A DNA stretch of 64,000 nt from Tetrahymena thermophila SB210 (GCF_000189635.1 NW_002476481.1:186001-250000), one strand, 5' to 3'; positions 26,069-39,103 are shown, counted from the stretch's first letter. A program made the numbers and translations. Notes: generated from the letters alone by a model not told the origin.

Positions 26069-29000
26069 TAATGATTGTGATATCTGTGATTATAATTGTA
26101 AAGAATGCTTCAATTAAAAAAATAATTGTACAAGCTGTTATCTTAGTTATTACTTAAGTGAATCTAAATGTTATAATTGTGATCCCTCTTGTTTTAAATG
26201 TACGGGGCCTACAAACAAGGATTGTAAAGACTGCAGGTCTAATTATTATAAAACATAAGAGTAATATTTTAATGTATTTAAAAAAAAATTTTTATTACTT
26301 TCAAACTTAAAAGCAAAACAACTTGCTTATAATGCGACTAATCTTGTTTATATTGTGAAGAAGCAACAAATAAGGATTGCTTAATCTGTAAAGAAGGATA
26401 CTATAAAACATAAAAGTAAAATTTTAATAAAATATTATTACTGAAAAAATAAAAAATTTGATTATTTAAATTTATAATTATTTGTAATTTATATCATTTT
26501 AATTTTCTTAAATCTTCAAATTGCAATAATTAATTTCTTACATTGAAATATTTAATAAATTAAATAAATAGGAATGAATGTATAAAATGTAATTAGAAAG
26601 GATAATAAATATAAGGAGAAAAATGTATTTTATGTCCTGAATCATGTCTTAAATGCGAAAATACTAATAATGTTACTACCTGCTAATCATGTACTCAAGG
26701 CTTTTTCCTAACTTCTGAGTAAAAACACAATAAAATAATTTTAACAATAATCAATCATTTTTATTTTATTCTGTTTCTTTTTATAGATTTATTTTAAGAT
26801 TGATACAAATTTTTAAATTGATTCTTCATTTTAAATTTATGAGATTTATTTATTTAATTAACTTAAATTTTAAATATGATAAAAATATTTTCATAAATTT
26901 TTATATTTTATCAAATTTTTTTTAAAGAAAACAATGTGTTTCTTGTAATGAAAATGGATAATTTAAGGATGGTGAAAAGTGTTTAAAATGTGATTAAAGT
27001 TGTTTAAGCTGTAAAGGAGAAGCAAAAAATGACTGCCTTTCATGTTAAGATGACTATTATTTATTTGAAGAGTAATTTATTTATTATCAAATCTAAAAGT
27101 AATTTAAAATAATTTTTTAATACATTTTTATTATTAGTAATACCTGTATTCAATGCAATCAGAACGGATAATTTATCAAAGAAAATAAGTGTCATAAATG
27201 TGATCCAACTTGTTTGAATTGCGATGGTCCTACAAAAAATAACTGCACTAAATGCTAAAAAGACTATTATTTATTTGAAGAGTAATTAATTATCAAATCA
27301 AATACTTTTAAAATCATTTCCAAAATAATTTATTTTTAATTTTTATTATTAGTAATTCATGTATTCAATGTAATCAGAACGGATAATTTATCAAAGAAAA
27401 TAAGTGTCATAAATGTGATCCAACTTGTTTGAGTTGCGATGGTCCTATAAAAAATAACTGCACTAAATGCTAAAAAGACTATTATTTATTTGAAGAGTAA
27501 TTAATTATCAAATCAAATACTTTTAAAATCATTTCCAAAATAATTTATTTTTAATTTTTATTATTAGTAATTCATGTATTCAATGCAATCAGAACGGATA
27601 ATTTATCAAAGAAAATAAGTGTCATAAATGTGATCCAACTTGTTTGAGTTGCGATGGTCCTATAAAAAATAACTGCACTTAATGCTAAAAAGACTATTAT
27701 TTATTTGAAGAGTAATTAATTATCAAATCAAATACTTTTAAAATCATTTCCAAAATAATTTATTTTTAATTTTTATTATTAGTAATTCATGTATTCAATG
27801 CAATCAGAACGGATAATTTATCAAAGAAAATAAGTGTCATAAATGTGATACAACTTGTTTGAGTTGCGATGGTCCTACAAAAAATAACTGCACTTAATGC
27901 TAAAAAGACTATTATTTATTTGAAGAGTAATTAATTATCAAATCAAATACTTTTAAAATCATTTCCAAAATAATTTATTTTTAATTTTTATTATTAGTAA
28001 TTCATGTATTCAATGCAATCAGAACGGATAATTTATCAAAGAAAATAAATGTCATAAATGTGATCCAACTTGTTTGAGTTGCGATGGTACTACAAAAAAT
28101 AACTGCCTTTCATGTTAAGAAGGCTATAATTTATTTGAAGAGTAATTAATTATCAAATCAAATACTATTAAAAGCACTTCCAAAATAACTAAATATAAAT
28201 TTTTATTATTAGTAACTCATGTATTCAATGCAATAAGAGGGGATAATTTATAAAAGAAAAAAAGTGTTATAAATGTGATTCAACTTGTTTAAGTTGTGAT
28301 GGTACAACAAAAAATGACTGTCTTTCATGTCCAGAATAAAACTATTTAACTTAAGAGTAACTTTTTAAAAAATAAAAATATTTTCAAAATAAATTATTAA
28401 TCTTAATATCATTTTTCTTTATAAATAACAAGTAAGTAATGTGTTAAGTGTGATTAAAATGGATATTTTATAAATGGAAATCAGTGCTTGTAATGTGATC
28501 CGACTTGTTTAACATGCAAAGGATCTAAAGGCACTGATTGCTTATAATGTAGTTAATCGCACTATTTATTAACTAGGTAATAAATAATTTTTGTTTAACT
28601 TTTTATTAAAACTATTTTAAATACATTCAAATTATTTATACAAATTTAAATATTAAATCACAACAAAATTTATAAAATATTCCTTTTATTTAAAGATTAA
28701 ATGTAATTAAAATTCAGATGATCAAAATAAATTATTTTATCTATCTTTGTTTTTTAATTTTTCTTACTTTTATTAAATAGTAATAGCACTTGCATAAGTA
28801 ACTGTAATATTAAAAATGGATATTTCATTTCAGGTGATAAGTGTATAGAATGCCATAAAAATTGTAGGACATGTAATGGAGAGTTAGAAAAAAATTGTTT
28901 ATCTTGTAAATTTGGTTTGGTGCTTCAGCCTACTCTTGGTAGATGTGATAAATGTGAAGAAAGATCATTTTTAAATGAAACTTCTGGTAACTGTGATTAT

Positions 29001-30502
29001 TGCCACGATACTTGTCTAACTTGCTCTGGTCCAGCAAAAAATTAATGTAAAATATGTGTTGATGGATTATCCTTAAGTAAAATTTCAAATAATTGTGAAT
29101 TAAGTTCAATAATTGAAAGCGAATAGAATGAACAAGAATATAACTAAAAAATAGGATGCTTAGATTCCTAAAAATAATTAGATTTAAATTGCATTTAAAG
29201 ATTTGAAACTATAAAATCATAAACTAAATTTTTAGATATTTTAAGTATTTCTAATTCAATATTGACAATCATTTCTTCAATATTTTCATCTTTTGGAGCA
29301 ATATTTGGCTAGATTTTTGTATAAAATTTATAGCTTTTAGGAAATTATATATTCTCTTCAAAAGTTAGTTCGTTGTGGATGGATTAATTCGAATTGAAAA
29401 GTAGCTACGCATATCATATTTCTACTATTATACCTAATATTTTTAAGAAATCTAATGCAACAAGTTTATATTAATACAACCTTTTTACTTATCTTATTAC
29501 AGTTAATGATTTTGAAGATAACTTTTAGAATAATTGCTTTTTGCCTATTTTGTTTTTAGGAATCCTTACAATTGCTGCTATTATAATATTTTTAGCCTTA
29601 AAATGTCATTCTTTTGGTTAAAATAAATTAAATTCTTAAACAAGTAGAATTTAAAGAATCTATTATATTATAAAATGGAGTTTATTTGTTAACTTTTTTA
29701 GGTTAGCATCAAGCTTTTTAATTTTCAACACTACTTATTTTTTAATCCAGTAAATAAATTTAGATTTGTTGAATTTAATTTTTATGGCTACTTTTATTTT
29801 ATTGTATTTTGCTTTGTTGCTATTCTGGAGTATTAAAGTAGGATTCAAATACCAATCAATATCTTTTTAGGATTTAGATTCATTTGTTAGTTTAACTTAA
29901 AACATTGAAATCTCTGATAAGTATTCAAGGATATTTTGGATACTCTTAGAATGGAAAAAATGTATTATTAGCATAATATAATCCTTATTAATATTTACAT
30001 CAGATAAATAATAGTTCAGTTGCTGGATTCATATAAGTTTAAATATTACGTTTATGGTTTACATTTGTATTAAAAAACCATTTTTAGACAAATCACATAA
30101 TAATATAGTTTTGTTATAAGAACTGCTACATACCTTAGTAATTGCTACTTTAGGTGTTATTTTAGCAACAAATGATACTTAAAATCCTTAAAATGCTTCT
30201 TAGCTATCTCAAAGTATGCACTAAAGTAAATAATTTAAACATCTTTTGAAATTATAATTAATTTTTTAACAAAAGTCTTTAGATACACTAACATCGGATT
30301 ATAAGTTGCATCAGTTCTCATACAACTATTTTATATTTTACAAAAGCTTTACTAATATATTTAATTGCAACAATCAAATAAACAAATCAGAGAAAAAAAG
30401 CACAATATAACAATTATTGAATAGATAAATATTTCTAATATTAGTTAAATAATTTAGATTCTAGATACCTAAAAACATAATTTTCAAAGAAAGAGAATTT
30501 GA
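26069..30502 (+). CDS. Gene D: Cys-rich furin-like-repeat membrane protein, 5' end not found (at least 1087 aa)
   Basis: Visible exons: 26069-26260, 26314-26415, 26572-26718, 26928-27071, 27138-27281, 27353-27496, 27568-27711, 27783-27926, 27998-28141, 28213-28356, 28433-28576, 28781-30225, 30276-30502. All module exons are phase 2-2. The six from 27138 to 28356 are near copies of one 48-codon module (SCIQCNQNGQFIKENKCHKC..). The final region resembles A and B (SNCNIKNGYFIS..CHKNCRTCNGELE..), with about eight hydrophobic segments and a 50-bp phase-1 final intron. This intron is not a multiple of three, so it must be spliced; it supports the homologous 48-bp intron in A and B. The end is NFQRKRI-stop. 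The signal-peptide exon and exon 2 should lie in 23597-26068 but were not recognised, so gene start and completeness are unknown. Confidence 0.82.
27138..28356 (+). repeat. Six tandem 215-bp exon+intron units in gene D
   Basis: Exon starts at 27138, 27353, 27568, 27783, 27998 and 28213 are spaced exactly 215 bp (144-nt exon plus 71-nt intron). Exon and intron sequences of the middle units are almost identical; the first exon and the last unit are more diverged. Each unit adds one 48-residue Cys module without changing frame, because both flanking introns are phase 2. Confidence 0.97.
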
Positions 30503-30950
30503 AATTTTAAGGATAAAACTAATATTCATTTTTTAATAAAACATAAATAAATTTAATTATACTCTAAGTAAGATATTTATTTATTTATTTTGTAATTATT
30601 TTAATTTATCTTAAATATTAAAAATAAAATAACTTTCAAATTTAAACTGTAGGTAGGGAGGGAACAAACAATTTTAAAAATTAAATTTTAATTAAAAAAA
30701 TTTTAATTTACTATTATACATATAAAGTTTCATTTATTATTTAATATAAATTACCTACTTTCTTTATTTTTTAAGTTTCATCTTTTTAATCTTTATGCTT
30801 GGAAATAAACTAAATTAGATTAGCTTTTCAAATCAAATTAATATTCAATAATGTTTTATGTATTTTTTAGAATTAGAAATCATTGATTTAAAAAACTAAA
30901 AATATTAGAAATAAGGGCTGATAATAAGAATTTATAAACTCTTTAAGAAA

Positions 30951-30952
30951 AT

Positions 30953-30983
<31 letters not shown>

Positions 30984-31004
30984 TATAGATATATAGATAG
31001 ATAG
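30951..31004. repeat. GATA/TAGA microsatellite
   Basis: About a dozen tetranucleotide units, mostly ATAG, with a few ATAT interruptions. Lies in intergenic DNA between D and E. Confidence 0.9.
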
Positions 31005-31530
31005 TTAAGTTATCCCTTCCTCAAGCTTGAGTGCCCCAAAATTAACTTTAGAATTATAAAAGAAAGAAAAGTAAGATCAAATCCCAATTACAGTAATTTC
31101 TGATTTTTTTCAAACAATTTAAACCATATTTTTCATAATTGCAACTAAATAAAAGTATGTATATTGGTGTCTATAAAGTTTAAAGATAAAAATAGATTAA
31201 AATATATCTGCGAAATTAAATAATAAAATAATATTAAAAAAAATAAATATCATAAAAAATGAATAACTTTTCTTCTAAAGAAAGTTTTTTTATTATAAAT
31301 AAAGAGTAGATCTTATGTATTTCTTTTAATTAATAAGATAGATCTAGTAAAGTAATTTTTAAAGAAAGAAAATTTATTTCTTGTGAATTTATATATCATT
31401 AAACTAGTTCAAATATTATTTCATTTAGTATTTATTTTTATTGATAAAATTCTTTAAATTAGTTATTCGCTATAATTTATACAAATAGTAATTTTGAAGA
31501 GAGAAAAATCAAATTTTATTTGATTTTATG

Positions 31531-31870
31531 TTCAAAAACTCCTCTCAAAAATGTATTTTCTTCATCATATTTTAGATTATCTTACATACTTCTTTTGTAT
31601 TTTATAATAGTTTATATTATTTTAAGTTCAAAAACTCCTCTCAAAAATGTATTTTTTTCATCTATTTTAGATTATCTTACATACTTCTTTTTCATTTAAT
31701 TCTCTCAAAAATGCATTTTCTTCATCATATTTTAGATTATCTTGCATATTTCTGTTGCATTTAATAATAGTTTATTTTATTTTAAGTTCAAAAACTCCTC
31801 TCTAAAATGTATTTTCTTCATCATATTTTAGATTATCTTACATACTTCTTTTGCATTTTATTATAGTTTA
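31531..31870. repeat. Minisatellite, four imperfect copies
   Basis: Copies start near 31531, 31626, 31690 and 31787. The shared core reads TTCAAAAACTCCTCTCAAAA followed by a conserved T-rich arm containing ttttagattatcttacat. Spacing is about 95 bp, with the third copy truncated at its start. A single related copy lies at about 57160-57240 in the H-I spacer, so the unit belongs to the duplicated spacer DNA of this array. Confidence 0.85.
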
Positions 31871-32099
31871 TTTTGCTTAAGCTACAAATTTACTAAAATT
31901 ACAATATTATTTTTAAATTTATAGATTGTAAGTTAAAAAAATTACCAAATTAAAGCATAATTAATTAATATTTGGATGGTGGAATAAGTGTAAAATTTAC
32001 AAAACAAGCCTAAAAATAATTGTTTGATTTTTGACGTACATTTATTAATTAATTCGAGCTTATATATTTTTTATTTCAATATAATTAATGCACTACAAA

Positions 32100-32209
32100 T
32101 AAAGGAAAAGAGTAAAAATTATTATGCTTTATTTATTAACAAAAAATACAAAATTTGATAAAAAATATCTTATCTCAAAAACATATACATACATCCTCAT
32201 AGGTATAAT
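32100..32209 (+). promoter_or_regulatory. Conserved 5' flank of gene E
   Basis: The stretch before the ATG (key segment aaaatacaaaatttgataaa, then aaatatctta) is also present before genes G, I and J. Orphan versions lie at about 39265-39345 and 57700-57785. Conservation just upstream of start codons suggests core promoter and 5' UTR. No known factor site is recognised; recent duplication alone could explain the similarity. Confidence 0.4.
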
Positions 32210-35200
32210 ATGGATTTGAAATTGTTTATTCTGATGTTCATATTTAAAGTAATATTTGCATAAAAAATGGATACTTACTTGAAATAAAAGGTAAAAATCA
32301 AACATTCTTAAGCATTTAAAGTTTTTTTTAAGTTTTATGCCTATTTTAAGGTTCATAAAGAAATAATTGCATAAATTAGATAGTGATGAATATTTATTTA
32401 CTCTATTGTTTGACATTGTAAAAAGTTAATTTTAATGTCTTTCCAAATTTTCTATTTTAATTTTTGGCTAAAAATCTGACTCAAAAATTATAAGATAAAT
32501 AAATCAAATTAATTCTTTAGTGATATAATAACTATTTATTGATAACAGAAACCATAAAATACAATTTTTTTAATAAATTATTAAATAGATCAAAATTTAT
32601 CAAGGGACATATGAAGTACTAATTTAAAATTCATATCCTTCTCTAAGAGCTAGCGGTTAAATTCCATATATTACTTAGTAATGTGTTTTTTTTGGAGACA
32701 CACTCATACCATGTTGCTAAAATATGATAAAATCAGCAGGAATGTATATATATCTTAATTAATTTGTTTATCAAAAAGAATTAAAATGTTTTTTATTTAA
32801 AACTACCTATTAAACACCTACTAATTAATATTTTTACTCATCAAACTAGCTAACTAACTAACATCAAAATATTTTTAATGATTTGAAATAATATTGAATT
32901 AAACTCATTTTGCAAAGCAATTTAGTGACATAATTAGTAATTTATTTCTTAATCTAGATGAGAGTGCATTAATTAGTTTGATATTTCAAAAAATTAATAT
33001 AGGATTTTACTTTTTTCTAATATCTAAAAATTAATCAGGCTTAAAAAGCATTAAAAAAGGAAATTTAGTGTATTTTAATTAAATTTTAAAAACCATTTTC
33101 ATTTAATTCTTTGTTAATTTCTAGCTTTTATTTAAAAATCTTCATCCATTAATTACTAAGAAAATAAAAAAATAGATTAATAATAAAAAAAATTATAATA
33201 TTATTTAAAACATTTATTTTAATTATTTTTATTAGTACATAAAATTATATTCTATTTAAATAATAGGTTAGATTGTTCAAATTGTTAAACCTGTTTGTAA
33301 TGCAATAATTAATACTATTGCTTAGATTGTCTAGAGACATAATTTATTTATCCAGATGGGTAAAACTTAATTTTTATTTTTTAGAAATCCATTTTTTTAA
33401 AAAGTTAATGCTTAGATCATTGCGATTATTCAAACGGTTATTATGTAGCAGTATTTCAATATTAAGAAAAAACTACGTCGTTATCTTAAAAAAATTATTG
33501 TTTATAATGCGATTAAAGCTGCAAGACTTGTTATGGAATATTTAACTATAATTGCCTATCTTGTTAAGATTCCTTTTATCTCTATCAAAATTAGTAATAT
33601 CAATTTCAAAATAAAATCTATATGAAAAATTCTTTATTTCAAGCAAATAAAGAACATGTTTAAGTACTTGTGATACAAATAATGGCTATTATGTTAAAAA
33701 TGGCTAATGTTTACCATGCGATTCTACATGTAAGACATGTAATGGTTCAATTTGTTTATCCTGCCAGCATTAGCTATATCTTTATTAAAATGGGTAAATT
33801 TGTTTCTAAGTTATTTTAATGAAAACTCTTAATTATTCTGTATAAAAATTTTACATGTTTTTAGTTACTGTGATACTAAAAATATAAAAATAAATTATGG
33901 GATATAAGTTTTCTGGAATTTTTCTATTAATCAAAAAAAATAAAAAGGGAGTAAAAGTTAAGAGGTTAATTTTAAAGGGAGGCTTGTTTACTCTTTTCAA
34001 ATTTTATAAAAAATTCAAATTGATTCAATGTTCTAGCTTCAAATGTATTTAATATCAAGCAATTTTAGTTTTTTGCAAAATTTTAAAATAAGAAAATCAA
34101 TAAATAATTAAATAAATAAATAAATACTTTCCTTTTAATTTAATCTCTAAATTTTTATTTTTAATCTTTAAAAAAAAGCCAAGCTCCCTTTTTTATTTTT
34201 TTGATTAATCTAGAATAATTCTAGAATATTTATTTATATTCCATTATTTAAGCTTATTTATTTATTAATTCATTTATTATTTTTAAACAGATAATGGTTT
34301 GTCTGTGTAAAAAATATACAGGATTAAAGCATTATAATTAAATCATCTTTATTTAATATATAATAAAATTTAGTACGTGTTAAAAATATTGTAATAATTA
34401 AAATGGTTATTACATATTTCAAAATTAATGTTTAGTATGTGATTCAACTTGCTAGATTTGTAATGGAGGCTCTAAATAAAATTGCATAGCTTGTAAGGAG
34501 CTACTATATCTGTATCAAGACTAGTAAAATTTATAAATTAATTATTTTGGAAAAAAATTAATCCTAAATCTAAATAGAACATGTCGAAGTTATTGTGATA
34601 CATAAAATGGATATTATTTAAAAGAAAACTAATGTCTAAGATGTGATTTTAGTTGTTTAACTTGCAATGGAAGCTCTAATTATAATTGTTTATCTTGTTA
34701 GTAACCTCTCTATTTTTAATCAGATAAGTAAAATTTAGTATAAATTAAAGAAGTAAAAATTATTTTTAAAAATCTTATTTAGTACTTGTAGAATATGTGA
34801 TACATAAAATGGGTATTATTTAAAAGAAAACTAATGTCTAAGATGTGATTTTAGTTGTTTAACTTGCAATGGAAGCTCTAATTATAATTGTTTATCTTGT
34901 TAGTAACCTCTCTATTTTTAATCAGATAAGTAAAATTTAGTATAAATTAAAGAAGTAAAAATTATTTTTAAAAATCTTATTTAGTACTTGTAGAATATGT
35001 GATACAAAAAATGGATATTATATAGCTCAAGGAAAATGCTTATAATGTAATCTTAGTTGTTTGACATGCAACGGTGATTCTTCTTAAGATTGCTTATCAT
35101 GCTAAAGTGGCAAATTTCTTGATAAAAATCAGTAAAATTTAATTATTTTTATTTTTGAATTTAACATTTTAGATTATCAAATTCATAAACTGAATAGACT

Positions 35201-37009
35201 AATATTTATTAACATATTTATTTAAATTATTTAAAAAGAATTTATAATAGTGAGGCTGGTTCTTGCTAGTCTTGCGATTAATCATGTCTTAAATGCTAAG
35301 GTCCTTCAAATAAAGATTGTATAACTTGCACAAAAAATTATATTTTATTACCAACTCTTGGAAAGTGTGCTTTGTGTGAAGAAGGATATTTCTTCAATCA
35401 AAACAGTTGTGATTATTGCGATTAAACATGCTTGACATGTACTGGAAAGGACAAATAAGACTGTATAGATTGTAGACCAGGCTTGATTTTAAGCAGTATA
35501 TCAAAAACTTGCGAGGAAAGTAGCTAAGTATAGAATGAGTAAAATTAACTTAAATTAAGCCAAGAAACAGGTTGCTATGACAAAAAATAGCAGTAAATTG
35601 TAAGTACTTGCTTAGATTAAATTGAAAACAGTTAATCAAATACTAAAATTCTTGACACCTTATTTATCGTAAATCTATCTCTTATTGCAGCTTCATCCAT
35701 TTTCACACCTTTAGGATCAAGTCTAGGTTGGATTTTTATTCAAAATTAATAGCTTTTGGGTAATTACATATTTGCTAATAAACTGATACCTCTATGGATG
35801 AATCAGCTTGAAATGAAATCAAGCTACGCTCACCACTTTTTTACAATGATTAGCAATATTGTTATTGTTAAAACTAATAATGAAGCAATACTTTTTTAAT
35901 TTAATTAGTTTAACACTATCTTTGCAATTAACGATTTTTGGAATAGTTTTTTAAATAACTGTTTTGTTGCTTTGATTTTTTTTGGGTTTTGCTTAGGAAT
36001 TCTAATTATTTTTTTCTGTTTTAATTTAAGAAAAATCTAAGAAGACTAAAATAATAGCTTAATAAAAAAAATATATCTTTATATCAAATGGAATATGTTT
36101 GTTAACATTTACAGGCTCATCTCAAGCTTTTTAATTTTTAATTCTGTTTTTATTTTTTTCTGGAAAAAAAAATTTGACATGGCAGACTTGATCGGCATAT
36201 TAGTATTTTCTATCTTCTATATAATTTTGTAATTATATTGGAATACAATAATCGGATGCAAATACTAATCTATACCTTACAAGGATATTGCTTCATTTAA
36301 CAACTTAGTATAAAATATTGAGATTTCTAATACTTCTTAAAGAATATTTTGGTTGCTATTTGAATGGAAAAAAGTAATAATTTCAGTTATATAAGCCATA
36401 TTTATCTTTGATTAAGAGAAGATTCAGCTAAGCTGCTGGATTCATATTGGATTAAATTCATTTTTTATAATTTATATTTTAAAATCAAAACCTTTTGAAG
36501 TGAGTACAGTGAATTCAATTGTAATAGTATAAGAACTTATATATCTTATAGCAATTGTGTTTCTTGGTGTCATCTTTACTTAAGATAGTCAGATAACTTC
36601 GTATAATAATTCTGAATTAAATTTATAAATGAGAAATGGTAATTTTTAATTTTTTTACAAACAGATATTTATTATAACAAAACATAAAATATTTTAAAAG
36701 AAATGAACTTAAAAATAATTTGATTTTAATTAATTAATTTCTTAACCTTTTTTTAATTAAATAGCTTATAGAATTGCAATATATGTAAATCTAGGATTAT
36801 CGATTAGTTTACAAGCTTTTATTATAATGCAAAAGGTTTGGAACTACTTTAAAATCCTTAGAAAAACAAATAGTATTAATAAAAATTAAACAACTACAGG
36901 TAATGTAAATATGGTTGAGTAAATGACTGATTCTAACATAGAAAAACTATTTGAAATGCTAAATTAATCAAAAAATAAGAATAAATTTTAATGGAAAAAC
37001 TAAAATTGA
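32210..37009 (+). CDS. Gene E: Cys-rich furin-like-repeat multi-pass membrane protein (about 965 aa)
   Basis: Exons: 32210-32290, 32589-32743, 33267-33359, 33405-33593, 33653-33793, 34374-34523, 34578-34727, 34783-34929, 34985-35131, 35239-36638, 36765-37009. The signal exon is MDLKLFILMFIFKVIFA plus ten residues. Exon 2 carries a CC pair shared with F, G and I (I-K-x-Y-x-x-T-x-x-V..PxLRA). Exon 4 has a module with an inserted variable stretch. The modules at 34578 and 34783 are nearly identical. The intron 33794-34373 contains a broken module and an inverted-repeat element. The C-terminal region has about eight hydrophobic segments starting near residue 560 (..GSSLGWIFIQNQQLLGNYIF..) and a 126-bp phase-1 final intron. 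Predicted cell-surface protein; ligand and role unknown. Confidence 0.85.
33847..33886 (+). pseudogene. Broken Cys-module remnant in gene E intron
   Basis: Reads like the start of a family module (ACATGT..AGTTACTGTGATACTAAA) but has two extra T and lost its acceptor. It runs straight into the flank of the inverted-repeat element at about 33911. It lies where F and I have an intact module (F 40955-41104). It is treated as intronic because the flanking exons remain in phase. Confidence 0.6.
33911..34226. mobile_element. Inverted-repeat element (MITE-like, about 316 bp) inside gene E
   Basis: The left arm 33911-33951 (ttctggaatttttctattaa then tcaaaaaaaataaaaaggga) matches the reverse complement of 34184-34226 (ttctagaattattctagatt then aatcaaaaaaataaaaaagg) with few mismatches and small gaps. 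The inside is AT-rich without a coding frame. Exact ends and target duplication are unclear. It sits next to a dead module exon and is absent from the equivalent intervals of F, G and I. Confidence 0.7.
34595..34998 (+). repeat. 202-bp tandem duplication of a module exon and intron in gene E
   Basis: The sequence from the GTGATACATAAAATGG motif at 34595 through the intron and start of the next exon is repeated from 34797 with about one visible difference. Exon 34783-34929 begins like the following exon (34985) and continues like the preceding one (34578). That is the structure expected from unequal crossing-over between two module exons. Confidence 0.93.
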
Positions 37010-39103
37010 GAATAAATTATTTAAAATATTTTATCTTTTAATTTAATATTTCATATCTATAGTAAGGAAAGTAAAATTAAAACTTATTCTAGCCATCTTA
37101 TTTTCTAGAAAATTTCCAAATTTTAGAGCAAAAAGTTTTTTTAAAGAAAATGCTTGCTCTGCTAGTTGGCAATTTTTATGGATATATTTAATAATTTATA
37201 AACTAAAATTATGAAAGATATTTTAATTTATGATAGTTTTTTTAGTTAATTTATTTTGATATGTGCAATTCATTTTGACTTCAATTAGTATAAATTAATG
37301 AAATCAAGTTTTATAATAAAATTTATCAGTTTTAATTCGTGTAATTCTTCTGAATTATAATTCATTTTTCATAACCTAAATAAATAAATGTAATTTTTTA
37401 CTTGTAAGATTATAAAGAGAAATAATTAATCATATTTAATATTTAGATAATTTGAAATATGAGAAGATTTATAATTTAAATTCTTTCATTAAATAATTAA
37501 ATTATAGTTGTATTAATATGTATAATTTATATAGTGAAAATTTTAATTAATCTTTAGATTTATTAAAAAAAGAAAAGTAAGTTTAAATCCAACATACAAT
37601 CTTTTCTTAACTTTTCCAACAATTTAAAACATATTTTTTTTTAAGAAAAACTAAATGAAAAATGTTTGTGACTATAAAGTTTAAATGTACAAATATATTA
37701 AAATATATCAGCGCAATTAGATATTCAAATATTCTTTAAAAGATACCATAAAAATTATATAAACTTTTAACCTAAAGAAAGCTGTATTATTATAAATTTA
37801 AAGTTTAATAAATTAAAAAAAATTTTCCAAAAAAAAAAATTGGGTGTTAATTAATAAGAGCCTACAGTATTCATCATAATCGGGCAAAGTATTTTTTTTT
37901 TTGGAACATGCTTGCTGTTAGAAATGTTCACACAAAATTTTTATGGATATTTTTAAATAATTTTTTAACTTTAATTAAGAATTATATTTTAATTTATGAT
38001 AGTTAATATATTTAATTTATTTTGCTTAATGCACAATTCATTTAATAATGAAATCAAGTGTAAAAAAAATTGTATAAGATTGTATATTTTATATTATTAA
38101 ATGGTAACAATTATCTGAAATATAATTTTGATATTTCATAACCTAGATCAATAAACAAATGTAAATTTTTCTACTTGTAGATTCTTATAAGAAATAATTA
38201 ATCAGATTTAATTTGTAATAGGATAATTTCAAATTCGAAAAGATTAATATTTTTTATTCAAATTCTTTCATTAAATAATTAAATTAGAATCGTACATAAA
38301 ATATTGATTTAGTGAAAAGATTAATTAATCTTTAGACTAATTAAAAAAAGAAAAGTAAATTTATTTCCTTCTTACAGTATTTTCTGAGCACTATATGTAA
38401 TTAAATTAAAAAAATGTTAGTGCCTCTAAGTTTAAATGTACAATCAGATTAAAATATATTAGCGTAATTAGATAATCAAATAATCTTTAAAAAATATCTG
38501 AAAAAATGTATAAAATTTGAATGTAAGTTATATTATTATTTTTAATAAAGAGTAGAACATTTCTACATCCTTTAATACATAAAATTGACCTTTTTTATAT
38601 AAAAAAAGATGAGAATTTATTTCTTGAGAATTAAATTTGATAAAAATAAATTAATTTTATCATATTTAAATCTTGTTAATCTAATTCTAATCGAATTTAA
38701 GATTATTATTTCATTTAGTTTTTATTTTTACTGATAATAATATTTATTAAATTAGTTATTTTCTATTTTTTTATTTCTTATTTAATAGATGAACTTTAAA
38801 TGAATTAAAATCAACAAATATTTTAATAGATGTAAATTTATAAGCTAAAATAATTATTGTTAATTATTTTTATGTAGATATTACTTTTATTAATTCAGTT
38901 AATTGAAATACTAAGCTGTTAAATTTTATTTTTTAAATTCATCAAACTGTAAGCTAAAAAAATAAATTGACAAACCAAATTCGAACCTTAATTAAAAATT
39001 GTGCGGTGGATTAAGTGGAGAAATTGATTAATTCGAAAATAATTATTTGATTATCAATATACATTTATTGATCGATTAATTAATTAATTTGAGAAATCAT
39101 ATA

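Larger units (their letters stand above)
30503..32209. other. Intergenic D-E with microsatellite and minisatellite
   Basis: About 1.7 kb with no gene seen. It contains a GATA-type microsatellite and a minisatellite (both listed separately). The final about 110 bases are the conserved 5' flank shared by E, G, I and J. Confidence 0.6.

Noticed and set aside
32129..32416. 95-codon minus-strand ORF over the start of gene E
   Set aside because: It is antisense to the signal-peptide exon (32210-32290) and intron 1. The sense exon is conserved in G, I and J with a donor in the same phase.
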